64,000 nucleotides of DNA from Pseudomonadota bacterium (lineage in GTDB: Bacteria; Myxococcota_A; UBA796; GCA-2862545). Made by a program: the position numbers and the translations under genes. This document shows positions 52,983 through 62,157 of this stretch, piece after piece. How positions within the stretch are numbered: position 1 is the stretch's first letter; every line of letters starts with the position of its first letter. The DNA is taken from positions 1 to 64,000 of the forward strand of contig CANNIZ010000005.1 of assembly GCA_947505245.1 (NCBI GenBank), read 5' to 3'. The notes under the pieces were generated by a model, which was not told where the DNA came from, ran no database searches, and saw only the letters and a list, made by a program, of their open reading frames with translations.

Positions 52983-54640
52983 CAGCGGGACTCCACGGCG
53001 CAGGTTTGGCGGAGCTTGCTGCACTTGAACGACACGGTCGCGCCTGCCTTGACGTCGATCGGGGAGACGGGTTCGAGCAGGCCGGAACCGAAATCGACGC
53101 GGACATCGTAGTGGCCGGCGGGCACGTCACCTGGAGGGTAGGTCTTGTTGGCCGACCACAATTCCATCTTTACGCCGCCGTCCACGACGACCTTTCCGAC
53201 GCGTCTGACGACAGGTGGCGGATCGGCGGGTGCGACGGTGACCGGTTTTGCAACGGCGGGCATCGGGGGCTTGGGAGCCGGCGCGGACGCGGTGGGCTTT
53301 GGAGCGGGCACGGACGCTGCTGGCGGTGCGACAGGCTCGGCAGGCTTGACGGTGACGGTCGGCCGTTTGACTTCCTTGACCGGCGGCTCGACGACGACGG
53401 CCGCTGCAGGTGCGACGGCGGGCGCCGGGGCGGCTCCGGTACCTGACAGGGCATAGACCAGGATCGCCGCGACGAGCAGGACGGCTGCTCCGGCACCCAC
53501 GACAGACAGCGCCATCGCGACGCCGCCGCCGACGAGGAGACCGGTCTTTGCGGCGGATCCGCCGGACGTTGGCGGCGCCTTCGCGGGTAGCGGAAGAGGT
53601 TCCGGCGGGAGCGGGACCGAGTCCTTGCCGCCCGTGCGCGCGAGCGTGGCCTCCGTGATCATCTTGCCGTCGAGCGCTCCTGGAACCAGGTCGGCTTCGG
53701 GCCACTGCCGCTCGCGGCACCACCGTTTGAGCGCGAGCCCTGGCATGTCCTCCGCGAGGTGCTCACACGCGATCGCGACCTCGTGGGCGGTTGGCCGGTT
53801 CTCGGGCTCGAACTGCAACATCCCGACGAGCGTTCCGAGCAGCTCGCCGTGCGTTTTTGCCTTCTCGCGCGCCTTTTCGAGGCGCTTCGCCGCGAACCGC
53901 TCGTACTCGCCGGGGTCGAGCGCCAGCTGGTACATCCGCTTCTCTTCGATGCGGTGAAAGAACGCTTCGCGGGTGAGGCCCTGAAAGAGCACGCAGCCGA
54001 GGGCGAAGATGTCTCCGGCCGGGACGATCGCCCCGGAGCTGAACATGCGCTCGGGGGAGATGTACCCGAAGCTCCCTACGACCACGTTCGTGGCTGTATG
54101 GGCTTCGCGCTTCACCTCTTCGTTGGAGGCGCGCGCGATGCCGAAGTCCAACAGCTTCACGTCGCCGTGTTTGCCGAGGCGGATGTTCTGCGGCTTGATG
54201 TCGCGGTGGACGAGGTGAAGCTCGCCGCCGCGCGGGGAGGGCGACGTCCAAGCTGCGTGCAGCGCGTCCGCGACGCGCCCGACGATCTCGACGAGGGCGC
54301 GCGTCGGCAGCTCTTCACGGGTCTTGAAGATCTGCGACAGGTCTGCGCCGTCGACAAATTCGGTGACGAGCGCCACGCGCTGTTCGAGCAGCACGATGTC
54401 GTGGACCCGCAGGATGGCCGGGTGGTTCAACGCGCCGAGCAGCTTTCCTTCGTCGCGCAGGCGCTGGACGGCCTGGCTGCGCACGTCGAGGTCCTGGAGC
54501 AGCACCTTGACGGCGACGTCGCTGGTGACGCCCCCCGAGGACGTCATCGTCGCGAGGTACACCTCGCCGAACCCTCCGCGCCCAAGGCAGCGCTTGAAGG
54601 TGAACGCGCGTCGCTCGACGGTGCCTTCAGCGCGCAACAC
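52982..54640 (-). CDS. Transmembrane Ser/Thr protein kinase
   Basis: About 552 residues. The start is uncertain (GTG 54640 used; TTG 54658 and TTG 54637 possible) and overlaps the MopE gene end. The kinase domain has LGRGGFGEVYLA, AVKVL, HRDIKPQN, DFGIA and an SPE in place of APE, and looks active. A Pro-rich linker, one helix (about 385-410), another Pro/Ala/Lys linker and a C-terminal ~75-residue beta domain (KVVVDGGVKMELWSANKTYP, PAGHYDVRVDFG), PEGA-like, follow. It should sense the periplasm and signal inside. Confidence 0.88.
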   Translation of the reverse strand: MLRAEGTVERRAFTFKRCLGRGGFGEVYLATMTSSGGVTSDVAVKVLLQDLDVRSQAVQRLRDEGKLLGALNHPAILRVHDIVLLEQRVALVTEFVDGADLSQIFKTREELPTRALVEIVGRVADALHAAWTSPSPRGGELHLVHRDIKPQNIRLGKHGDVKLLDFGIARASNEEVKREAHTATNVVVGSFGYISPERMFSSGAIVPAGDIFALGCVLFQGLTREAFFHRIEEKRMYQLALDPGEYERFAAKRLEKAREKAKTHGELLGTLVGMLQFEPENRPTAHEVAIACEHLAEDMPGLALKRWCRERQWPEADLVPGALDGKMITEATLARTGGKDSVPLPPEPLPLPAKAPPTSGGSAAKTGLLVGGGVAMALSVVGAGAAVLLVAAILVYALSGTGAAPAPAVAPAAAVVVEPPVKEVKRPTVTVKPAEPVAPPAASVPAPKPTASAPAPKPPMPAVAKPVTVAPADPPPVVRRVGKVVVDGGVKMELWSANKTYPPGDVPAGHYDVRVDFGSGLLEPVSPIDVKAGATVSFKCSKLRQTCAVESR

Positions 54641-57600
54641 GCCTCCGGAGGGGTACAAGGAGGGCCAGCAGGCCCGCGAAGCCCCATGTTCCCACGAAAC
54701 CGCCGGCTTGGCACCCGCAGCCGCGCAGGTGGACGTCCACCGCGGGGTCGGTCAGCCCGTCGCAGTCCTGATCAACGGCGTCAACGAGCTCGTCGGCGCC
54801 GGGGTGGATGGTCGCGTCGGCGTCGTTACAGTCGACGCCCGCAGCGGAGCCATCGCCGTCGGCGTCCACGCCCGTGTCGTCGGTGTGCGCCGTGTCGGTG
54901 TCCACGACTCCCGTGTCGGTGTGGGCGGCGGTGTCGGTCTCGCCGGTGTCGACGACCTCGTCCGAGGTCGACGGGTCACAGTCGTCGTCGAGGCCGTTTC
55001 CGGGGCGCTCGGAGGAGGTCGGCGACACGTCGGGGTTGGTGTCGTCACAGTCGTCGCCGTTCTGTACGAAGTCAGGCCCGGGTGGCTCACAGTCGCTCGT
55101 GGGAGTGGCGTTTTCGTCCCCCGCGCCGTCGTGATCGACGTCGGGCCACCAGTCGACGTTGCCGGTGCTGTTGTCGACGACGCCATCGCAGTCATCGTCC
55201 ACCGCGTTGTTGCAAAGCTCGGTGGCTGACGGGTTCACGTCGGTGTTCGTGTCGTCGCAATCGAGCGCCTGCGAGAGATCGGTGGCGCCGTCGGGTTGGA
55301 CGCACGCGATGACGGCGTTGGCGGGGTCGCCGTAGGTGTCGCTGTCCGCGTCGAAGTACCAGTCCAGACCGTCCACGGGCGGGGAGTCGGCGTCCTTGTC
55401 GTCGATGGCGCCGTCGCAGTCTTCGTCACGACCGTCGCAGGTCTCACCGGCGCCTGGTTTTACGTTCTTGTCTGCGTCGTTGCAGTCGCCAGCGACGGAG
55501 GCATATCCGGTAGGCTGCTTGCAGGCGGAGGTTACGCCGCTCGATACGCCGATGCCGTCCTTGTCTGCGTCGAGGTACCAAGTCGATGCGTCGGCTGCGT
55601 AGCCATCGTCCACAACGCCGCTGCAATCGTCGTCGACGTTGTTGCAGACCTCCACGATGCTGTGGTTGACGGCCTTGTTGAGCGGCGCGCAGTCGGTGCC
55701 GTCGGCCTCGGCGTCATCGTCGTCGTCGGGGTCGATACAGTCGGGTACCGCGTCTTTGTCGGTGTCGGTGAACGCATCGACCAGGCTCTTGTCGCAGTCG
55801 CTGTCGAGGTTGTCACAAAGCTCGATCGCGCCGGGGTAGATCGCGGCGTTCGCGTCGTCGCAGTCGACGGCGTCGGGCGAGGGGTCGTTGTCGTCGTTCA
55901 GGTCGATGCAGTCGGCCGATTTGTCGCCGTCGAAGTCCGGGTAGCCGTCCACGAAGTCGAGGTCGCAGTCGCTGTCGATCGCGTCGCACGCCTCGACGGC
56001 GCCAGGGAACACGGTCTTGAGGGTCGGAGCGCAGTCGGCGGCGTCGAGCGAGCCGTCGCCATCGTCATCGACGTCCACGCAGTCCGGCTGCGTGTCGCCA
56101 TCGGTGTTCGTGAACCCCTCGACGAGGTTGCCGTCGCAGTCCTGATCGATCAGGTCGCAGACCTCGAGGGCGCCGGGATGCACGTTCTTGTCCAGCGGGG
56201 CGCAGTCCGACAAGTCCGGGGTCAGGTCATCGTCGTCGTCGGGGTCGTTGCAGTCGAATGTGCCGTCCCCATCGGTGTCCAGCGTGCCGTCGCCGTCCAG
56301 GATCGATCCGTTGCAGTTGCTGTCGATGGTGTCACATTGGCTCTCGGGCGCGCCCGGGTACACGGTCTTGTTCAGCGGCCCGCAGTCCGCGCCGTCGAGC
56401 GAGCCGTCGTCGTCGTCATCGAGGTCGGCGCAGTCGGGCAGGGCGTCACCGTCGAAGTTTGCGAACGTCTCGATGAGGTTGCCGTCGCAATCCTGATCGA
56501 CGGTGTCGCACACCTCGAACGCACCGGGGTAGACGGTGGTGTCGAGCGACTTGCAGTCGGACGTGTCGACCACACCGTCGCCATCGTCGTCAAGGTCGAC
56601 GCAGTCGGGCGACTTGTCGGCGTCGGTGTCGGAGAACGTGTCGACTTTGTCCCCGTCGCAGTCCGAGTCGATGTCGTCGCAGACCTCCGTGGCGCCGGGG
56701 TGAACGGTCTTGTCGGTCGGGGCGCAGTCCGACGCGTCGGCGACGTTGTCGCCGTCGTCGTCGAGGTCGACGCAGTCGGGCGACTTGTCGCCATCCGTGT
56801 CCGCGAATGCGTCGACGAGGTCGCCGTTGCAGTTGCTGTCGATCGCGTCGCAGGCCTCGGGGGCGCCCGGGTACACGGCGTTGTCGAGCGACTTGCAGTC
56901 GGACGTGTCGGTGACGCCGTCGTCGTCATCGTCCGGGTCGACGCAGTCCGGCGTCTTGTCCTTGTCGGTGTCCACGAACCCGTCGACGAGGTCGAGATCG
57001 CAGTCCGAGTCGATCGCGTCGCAGGATTCCGTGGCGCCCTTGAAGATCGCCTTGTTGGTGTCGTCGCAGTCGCCTTGCAGGACGTTCTGGCCGTCCCCAT
57101 CGAGGTCTTCACACACGTCGCCGATGCGGTCGCCGTCGACGTCGGACTGCGTGGGGTTGGCGATTCCGACGCAGTTGTCGCGCGCGTCGGGGATGGAGTC
57201 TGAGTCGAGGTCGGCGTCGTCGATCGTGACCTTGATGTCATCGAACGACGTCCACTCCGCGTTGCCGTGGTACTCGTAAACGCCGATGCGACCGTTCGTC
57301 AGCAGCGGTGACGGGTCCGTCACCGAGAACACCTGCTCGTTCGCCTCGTAGACGTCATTGCCGTTGAGGTCGACCCACGCGGTGATCACGGCACCCGCGG
57401 CGGTCACCTTCAAACCCTGCCACACGCCCTTGTTGTAGAAGATCGGCGAGGTGGCCACCTCGGTCGCAAAGCCCGCTTGCACCCGGTACAGGTGGGTGCC
57501 GGGCGCGATTCGATCCGAGGCGCCGTTGCCGAGCCCCGGGCACTGGTCGGCGGTCGTGACCAGCAGGTAGAAATTCGTTGCGTTCATCCATCGGAAAACG

Positions 57601-57968
57601 ATGCCGGCCGAATCGACTTGAGGACCGGAATTTTCGGTCCAGACGCGAGCAGACAGGGTGAGATCGTGCCACTCCCGACCTGCATAGGTCAGGTGGTCGT
57701 TCGTCATGTACGCGGCGCTGCCCCACGGGCCCATGTTGGTCGGCGGGCGGTCGTTTCGGACGCCCCTGCTCGACGGCGTCCCGAACGTTTGGTAGGCGCG
57801 CCAGGGATCTTGACTGTAGCCCGTGTACCACGCGCCCGTGTGGCCGTTCTGGGTGGTGCTTTGCCCCGTGAACGGGGGCCCGGACGCACCGTTCTGGAAG
57901 TCCTGGTACATGTCGACCAGAGGCGCGGCGTGCGCGAGCGGCGCCAGCAGTGCGAGCGACAGGACCAT
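54627..57968 (-). CDS. Giant MopE-type repeat surface protein with MYXO-CTERM-like tail
   Basis: A 1113-residue exported protein. A signal (MVLSLALLAPLAHA) leads to a ~220-residue concanavalin/LamG-like domain, a thrombospondin type-3-like stretch (DLDSDSIPDARDNCVG) and 13 modules of the type DCxxxxxxVYPGAxExCDxIDxDCDGD, rich in Asp and Cys and expected to bind Ca2+ (MopE modules are also linked to copper). After an Asp/Thr run it ends with RGCGCQAGG, a helix and RRRVAR, the MYXO-CTERM pattern for surface sorting. The kinase gene follows with overlap. Confidence 0.9.
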   Translation of the reverse strand: MVLSLALLAPLAHAAPLVDMYQDFQNGASGPPFTGQSTTQNGHTGAWYTGYSQDPWRAYQTFGTPSSRGVRNDRPPTNMGPWGSAAYMTNDHLTYAGREWHDLTLSARVWTENSGPQVDSAGIVFRWMNATNFYLLVTTADQCPGLGNGASDRIAPGTHLYRVQAGFATEVATSPIFYNKGVWQGLKVTAAGAVITAWVDLNGNDVYEANEQVFSVTDPSPLLTNGRIGVYEYHGNAEWTSFDDIKVTIDDADLDSDSIPDARDNCVGIANPTQSDVDGDRIGDVCEDLDGDGQNVLQGDCDDTNKAIFKGATESCDAIDSDCDLDLVDGFVDTDKDKTPDCVDPDDDDDGVTDTSDCKSLDNAVYPGAPEACDAIDSNCNGDLVDAFADTDGDKSPDCVDLDDDGDNVADASDCAPTDKTVHPGATEVCDDIDSDCDGDKVDTFSDTDADKSPDCVDLDDDGDGVVDTSDCKSLDTTVYPGAFEVCDTVDQDCDGNLIETFANFDGDALPDCADLDDDDDGSLDGADCGPLNKTVYPGAPESQCDTIDSNCNGSILDGDGTLDTDGDGTFDCNDPDDDDDLTPDLSDCAPLDKNVHPGALEVCDLIDQDCDGNLVEGFTNTDGDTQPDCVDVDDDGDGSLDAADCAPTLKTVFPGAVEACDAIDSDCDLDFVDGYPDFDGDKSADCIDLNDDNDPSPDAVDCDDANAAIYPGAIELCDNLDSDCDKSLVDAFTDTDKDAVPDCIDPDDDDDAEADGTDCAPLNKAVNHSIVEVCNNVDDDCSGVVDDGYAADASTWYLDADKDGIGVSSGVTSACKQPTGYASVAGDCNDADKNVKPGAGETCDGRDEDCDGAIDDKDADSPPVDGLDWYFDADSDTYGDPANAVIACVQPDGATDLSQALDCDDTNTDVNPSATELCNNAVDDDCDGVVDNSTGNVDWWPDVDHDGAGDENATPTSDCEPPGPDFVQNGDDCDDTNPDVSPTSSERPGNGLDDDCDPSTSDEVVDTGETDTAAHTDTGVVDTDTAHTDDTGVDADGDGSAAGVDCNDADATIHPGADELVDAVDQDCDGLTDPAVDVHLRGCGCQAGGFVGTWGFAGLLALLVPLRRRVAR

Positions 57969-58030
57969 TGAACCCCCGCTTCAGCCTACCACCGGCGGCG
58001 GCGACTCCGAAGCGCGCAGTTCAGCCGCGG

Positions 58031-59389
58031 TCAGAGGAGGCGGTACATCGCTTTCCAGCGCGCCCACTCGGACAGGTCGTCCCACACGCTCTGGTACGTC
58101 ATCTCCGCGGCGCGGCGGGCGATCATCACGTCGTCGTGCGCGATGCCCACGCCATACGCGACGCGGTCGGCGACCTCGGCAGCGCGCTGCAGGCTCTCGG
58201 GGTCGAGCAGCGGCACCTCTGCGGCGGCGCGGCTGGCGAGGGCCGTGGCGGAGTCGCCCGGCTGGCGGTGAAGATCGGCGTCGGCGAGGGCGATCTCGAC
58301 GAGGCGCCAGTGTTGGGCGACGCGTCGGCTCGGCGCGACCGGCCAGAACGGCGCGCGGAGGTACTGCAACAGCACCATTCGACGAAGCGGCGGCCCAAAC
58401 ACGAGGATGGCGAGCAGCGCGAACAGGAGCAGCATGATCAGCGTGATCAGCGCGCGGGCGGCTTCGCTGGCGGCCTGCTGCATCTGCTCCATCGGCTGTT
58501 GACCGCCGCCGCCGCCTGTTGAGGGCTGGGGCTCGGGTTCGGCGGGGTCCTGGCCGTTCGAGCCCTGGCCGCTCGTCGGGGTGCCTTCTTCCGACTCGTG
58601 CGACCGGAAGAAGTAGGGTGCGATGAGGGCGGTGCCGACGGTGAGCGGGATCGCGAGGATCAGCAGCACGACGAGGCCGCCGCACCCGGCCGAACGGAGG
58701 CCGACGGTGGTGGCGGTGCCTTCGGGGAGATCGGGGCCGAGCGGCGAGAACCGCCAGGCGTGCAGGCGATGGAGTTCGCGTCCGGCGAGGTAGACGAGCA
58801 CGAGAACCACGCCGCCGCCGAGCATGGGCACGGTGAACACCGACCAGATCGCCCACTTGTCGCCGGTGAACCACGCCGCGGCGCCGCCGGTGGATTCGGC
58901 CGTGACGAGGATGGCGGCGGTGAACCACATCAGCGGCCCGAACGTCGCCAGCATGCCGGTGTGCGTGGACAGGCTCCAATGGCCGGTCGCGAGGAACATG
59001 GGCAGCAGGAACATGCCCACGATCAGGGCGATGAGCGCGGGCGCGAGCAGCTCGATCTGGGACGTCGCGTAGGCGCTCCCGGCGGTGGCCGCGGTGAACG
59101 CGACCCACAAAGAGACGGACGCGGCGAGCGCCCATACCGTGCGGAGGCGCAACAGCGCGAGCAGCTGACCGGCCGCGAGGCCTGCGAGCGTCCCGAGCCA
59201 GATCCCGCCGAGCAGGCCGGCGACGACGCCGGCTTCACCGTCCTCCCCGAGCATCAGTACGGCTCCGGTGAACAGCAACAGCCCGAGGATGACGGACGCC
59301 CAGTAGCCGGCGAGCGGCAGCGCGAGCGCCTTGGCGTCGAGCCACATGCGGCGCCAGAACTGCGAGGGAGGGGCGGCTTGGGCGGCCAT
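58031..59389 (-). CDS. Multi-pass membrane protein, DUF4129-like C-terminus
   Basis: A 452-residue protein from the ATG that shares a base with the DUF58 gene stop. Eight or so helices fill the N-terminal 270 residues; a Gly/Gln/Pro-rich loop and another helix (ALITLIMLLLFALLAILVFG) precede a cytosolic helical end with PLLDPESLQRAAEVADRVAYGV, which resembles the DUF4129 tail found beside MoxR and DUF58 genes. It has no enzyme motif. It is the third gene of that cluster. Confidence 0.7.
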   Translation of the reverse strand: MAAQAAPPSQFWRRMWLDAKALALPLAGYWASVILGLLLFTGAVLMLGEDGEAGVVAGLLGGIWLGTLAGLAAGQLLALLRLRTVWALAASVSLWVAFTAATAGSAYATSQIELLAPALIALIVGMFLLPMFLATGHWSLSTHTGMLATFGPLMWFTAAILVTAESTGGAAAWFTGDKWAIWSVFTVPMLGGGVVLVLVYLAGRELHRLHAWRFSPLGPDLPEGTATTVGLRSAGCGGLVVLLILAIPLTVGTALIAPYFFRSHESEEGTPTSGQGSNGQDPAEPEPQPSTGGGGGQQPMEQMQQAASEAARALITLIMLLLFALLAILVFGPPLRRMVLLQYLRAPFWPVAPSRRVAQHWRLVEIALADADLHRQPGDSATALASRAAAEVPLLDPESLQRAAEVADRVAYGVGIAHDDVMIARRAAEMTYQSVWDDLSEWARWKAMYRLL

Positions 59390-61125
59390 CAGAGCCCCAC
59401 GAGGCGAACGCGCGTCGGCGTTCGATCGATTCGGTAGACGCGGTCGCCGCGGAGCGCGAGCGCCTTCTGGACGGCGCCGGCACGCGCGTGCGCGTCTTGC
59501 CGAAGCGACTTGCGCGCGTTCCACAGCCGCATCCCGGCGACGGTGTCGCGGATCCGCGGCCAGGCAGCGTTCTCTTCGGCGCCCGCGGTGTGGGGGAGGC
59601 GGAACACCCACGACAGGATGGCCAACGGCGTCGTTCCGGTGATCTGGCCGATCCAGTGCGGATCAGGTGGGCCGAGCGCTTGTGCGGGGTCGAGCAGGAG
59701 CCAGGTGATCGACTGGCCCGGCTTTAGCGCGGGGGGCGCGACGAACCGGCCGCTGACGACGATGCCGTGTGTGCCGGGGCCGATCTCCTCGAGCATCGCG
59801 GCGAGGTCGTGTTGGCTCTGCCAGGCCGCGCGGGAGCCCATGTCCAGCTGCTTCGCGTGTTCGCCCGCGCGGATCGGGAGCGTCTCGATGCCCACGGGCG
59901 GCGCCGTCGCGCCGCCGCCGAGGTGCGGGGGGAGCGCCGCGACGAGCGTGACCCGGTCGCCGTGTTCGACGAGGCGCTTCGCGATGCCGAGCCAGCACTC
60001 GACGAGGCCGTCCATGATCTCGTCGCCGCCGAGCGTGGCGTCGGGCCCGCGCCCGCGCGGCACGAACGTGTCGAGCACGAGCACCACCTGCTCGGTCTTG
60101 ATCTCGCGCGTCTCGGGCTGGCGCACGAACATCGCTCCGGCCTTCATCGACAGGCCCCAGTGGATGCGGCGGATGTCGTCTCCGGAGCTGTACTCGCGGA
60201 ACCGGAACCAGTCGTCGGTCGGCTGGCGGTGCGGGCGGACGAGGATGTCGGGCGACTGCTGGTGGCTGCGCGGCGCCTCGCTGATCTCCACCGGCTTCAT
60301 GCGCGGCAGCACCTTGAGCTCCGCGTCGAGCGGGGTCGACACGCTGATGCGCGTGATGCCGAGTACGTCCTGGTACCACAGGCGCGCGGGGCCGAGCCGG
60401 TAGTGGCCGCGAGGGGTGGCGCGCAGGCGACCTCGGATCTCGGTGCGATCGCGGGCCTCGGCGCCCACGACGTAGCGTGACTCCGTGCGCAAACGGGCCG
60501 GGTTCGGGTCTTCGACGATGAGCAGGTAGCCCCACGGGATGGGCACCTTCGCGAAGTTGAACACCTCCTCGACGGTCTCGCCGGCGACGACCACCGCGGG
60601 CAGCACCTGCCGCGTGAGGCGCGCCTGGCCGCGGCCGACGCGGTCGAAGCGGCGGACGAGGAACGTGCTCACGAACACGGTCCAGCCGGTGACGGCGTAG
60701 AAGATCAGCAGCGCGAGCGTGGCCATCAGACCGAACTGCGCCCATTGGGCGGCGAGGGCGGCGATCACGAGCGCGCAGCCGAGGAACAGCAGCGTGTAGC
60801 CTCGGAGCGTGACGACGCGGAGGTGGTCGTGCACGATGTCCAGGAACCGCAGCACGCCGAGCTCGCCGCGCGCCCGCCAGAACGCGAGGTCGCGGCGCGT
60901 CTTGAGGATGAGGCCGAGCGACTGAACGAGCAGCACGGGAAACAGCACCACGACGGCGAGCGTGGTCATCGCGGTCCGCGTCTCGACGACCTCGCTCACC
61001 TCGAAGAACAGGGCCGCGACAAAGCCGACCACCCACGGCAGCAGGAACGTCCCGCAGCCCTGGAACGCGATGCCGGGGAGGGTCACCCACGGCGGCGAAG
61101 GTGGCGCTGACGAGCCTCCTGTCAT
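59389..61125 (-). CDS. DUF58-domain membrane protein
   Basis: A 578-residue protein from ATG 61125, overlapping the MoxR stop (ATGA). Four helices occupy the first ~160 residues. The DUF58 signature is clear: GHYRLGPARLWYQDVLGI, then DDWFRFREYSSGDDIRRIHW near residue 320. A von Willebrand-like domain follows (EQVVLVLDTFVPRG). DUF58 proteins pair with MoxR ATPases, which are thought to mature or load metal into partner complexes, with the VWA-like fold as adaptor. Confidence 0.92.
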   Translation of the reverse strand: MTGGSSAPPSPPWVTLPGIAFQGCGTFLLPWVVGFVAALFFEVSEVVETRTAMTTLAVVVLFPVLLVQSLGLILKTRRDLAFWRARGELGVLRFLDIVHDHLRVVTLRGYTLLFLGCALVIAALAAQWAQFGLMATLALLIFYAVTGWTVFVSTFLVRRFDRVGRGQARLTRQVLPAVVVAGETVEEVFNFAKVPIPWGYLLIVEDPNPARLRTESRYVVGAEARDRTEIRGRLRATPRGHYRLGPARLWYQDVLGITRISVSTPLDAELKVLPRMKPVEISEAPRSHQQSPDILVRPHRQPTDDWFRFREYSSGDDIRRIHWGLSMKAGAMFVRQPETREIKTEQVVLVLDTFVPRGRGPDATLGGDEIMDGLVECWLGIAKRLVEHGDRVTLVAALPPHLGGGATAPPVGIETLPIRAGEHAKQLDMGSRAAWQSQHDLAAMLEEIGPGTHGIVVSGRFVAPPALKPGQSITWLLLDPAQALGPPDPHWIGQITGTTPLAILSWVFRLPHTAGAEENAAWPRIRDTVAGMRLWNARKSLRQDAHARAGAVQKALALRGDRVYRIDRTPTRVRLVGL

Positions 61126-62093
61126 CCACTCACATCCACGCGCTTGAGCATCTCTTCGACGAAAGCGGCCGGGCTCAGGTCGCCGGCGACGAGGATGCGG
61201 TGCGCGAGGATGTCGGGAGCGACGGCCTGCACGTCGTACGGCGTCACGAAGTCGCGGCCCTCGGCGAGCGCGAACGCCTGCGCTGCGCGCACGAGCATGA
61301 GCGTGGCGCGGGGCGACGGCGGCGACAGCGCGCGCGAGTCCGCCCGGATCGCGTTCACGGCGTCTACGACGTAGCGTTTGACGGGGTCCGACGCGTACAC
61401 GAGCGGAACCGTCTCCTGCCAGTGGACGAACGTGGCGCGGTCGGCGACGGCGGAGAGGTCGTCTACGGCGTTGCGCGAGCCCAGGTGGACGTCGAGCATC
61501 TGCATCTCGGCGTCCGCCGGCGGAAAGCCCATGGACAGCTGCATCGCGAACCGGTCCATCTGCGCGGCGGGCAGGTTGTAGGTGCCCTCGTGGTCGATGG
61601 GGTTCATCGTCGCGATCACCAGGAACGGCGCCTCCATCACGTAGGTGCGGCCTTCCACCGTGACCTGCCGCTCGGCCATGACCTCGAGCAGCGCGGACTG
61701 CGTCTTCGGGGTGGCGCGGTTGATCTCGTCGGCGAGGACGAGGTTCGCGAAGATCGGCCCGCGCATGAACTCGAACTGCTTGGTGCGCAGGTTGAACACG
61801 CTGCTGCCGGTGATGTCCATCGGGAGCAGATCGGGCGTGAATTGGATGCGGCGGAAGTCGCACGCGATGCTGGCGGCGATGGCGCGGGCGAGCATGGTCT
61901 TGCCGGTGCCGGGCACGTCCTTGAGCAGGATGTGGCCGCGCGCGACAAGCACGATCAGCACCTTGCGGACGATGGCGTCCTTGCCGACGATCACCTTGCC
62001 GACGTTGCGATTGACCTGCTCGAACGCGTCGCGGAACGCGCGGATCCGCGCGGTCAGTTCAGGGTTCGTCGACGGGTTCTGGAATCCGCTCAC
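61122..62093 (-). CDS. MoxR-family AAA+ ATPase
   Basis: A 323-residue protein from GTG 62093 with GAGG 5 bases upstream. Walker A DVPGTGKTML, Walker B LVLADEINRATPKTQSAL, sensor IATMNPIDHEGTYNLPAAQMDRF and the C-terminal lid are complete. MoxR enzymes are chaperones working with VWA/DUF58 proteins in envelope stress and cofactor insertion. The next two genes are such partners. A kinase gene ends 64 bases upstream. Confidence 0.95.
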   Translation of the reverse strand: MSGFQNPSTNPELTARIRAFRDAFEQVNRNVGKVIVGKDAIVRKVLIVLVARGHILLKDVPGTGKTMLARAIAASIACDFRRIQFTPDLLPMDITGSSVFNLRTKQFEFMRGPIFANLVLADEINRATPKTQSALLEVMAERQVTVEGRTYVMEAPFLVIATMNPIDHEGTYNLPAAQMDRFAMQLSMGFPPADAEMQMLDVHLGSRNAVDDLSAVADRATFVHWQETVPLVYASDPVKRYVVDAVNAIRADSRALSPPSPRATLMLVRAAQAFALAEGRDFVTPYDVQAVAPDILAHRILVAGDLSPAAFVEEMLKRVDVSG

Positions 62094-62157
62094 CGGCGCC
62101 TCGTGCGCGCTGCACGTGAGCAGCTTCGCGGCCGGATGCTACATCAAGCGAGCGTCG

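Noticed and set aside
54900-57100. DNA-level repeat array or CRISPR in the MopE gene.
   Set aside because: The periodicity comes from protein modules; the DNA copies differ at many positions.
55296-57203. A 635-codon open frame on the plus strand opposite the MopE gene.
   Set aside because: It mirrors the Asp/Cys repeat codons; the product is a Val/Ala/Asp repeat with no domain, and the minus-strand protein is clearly real.
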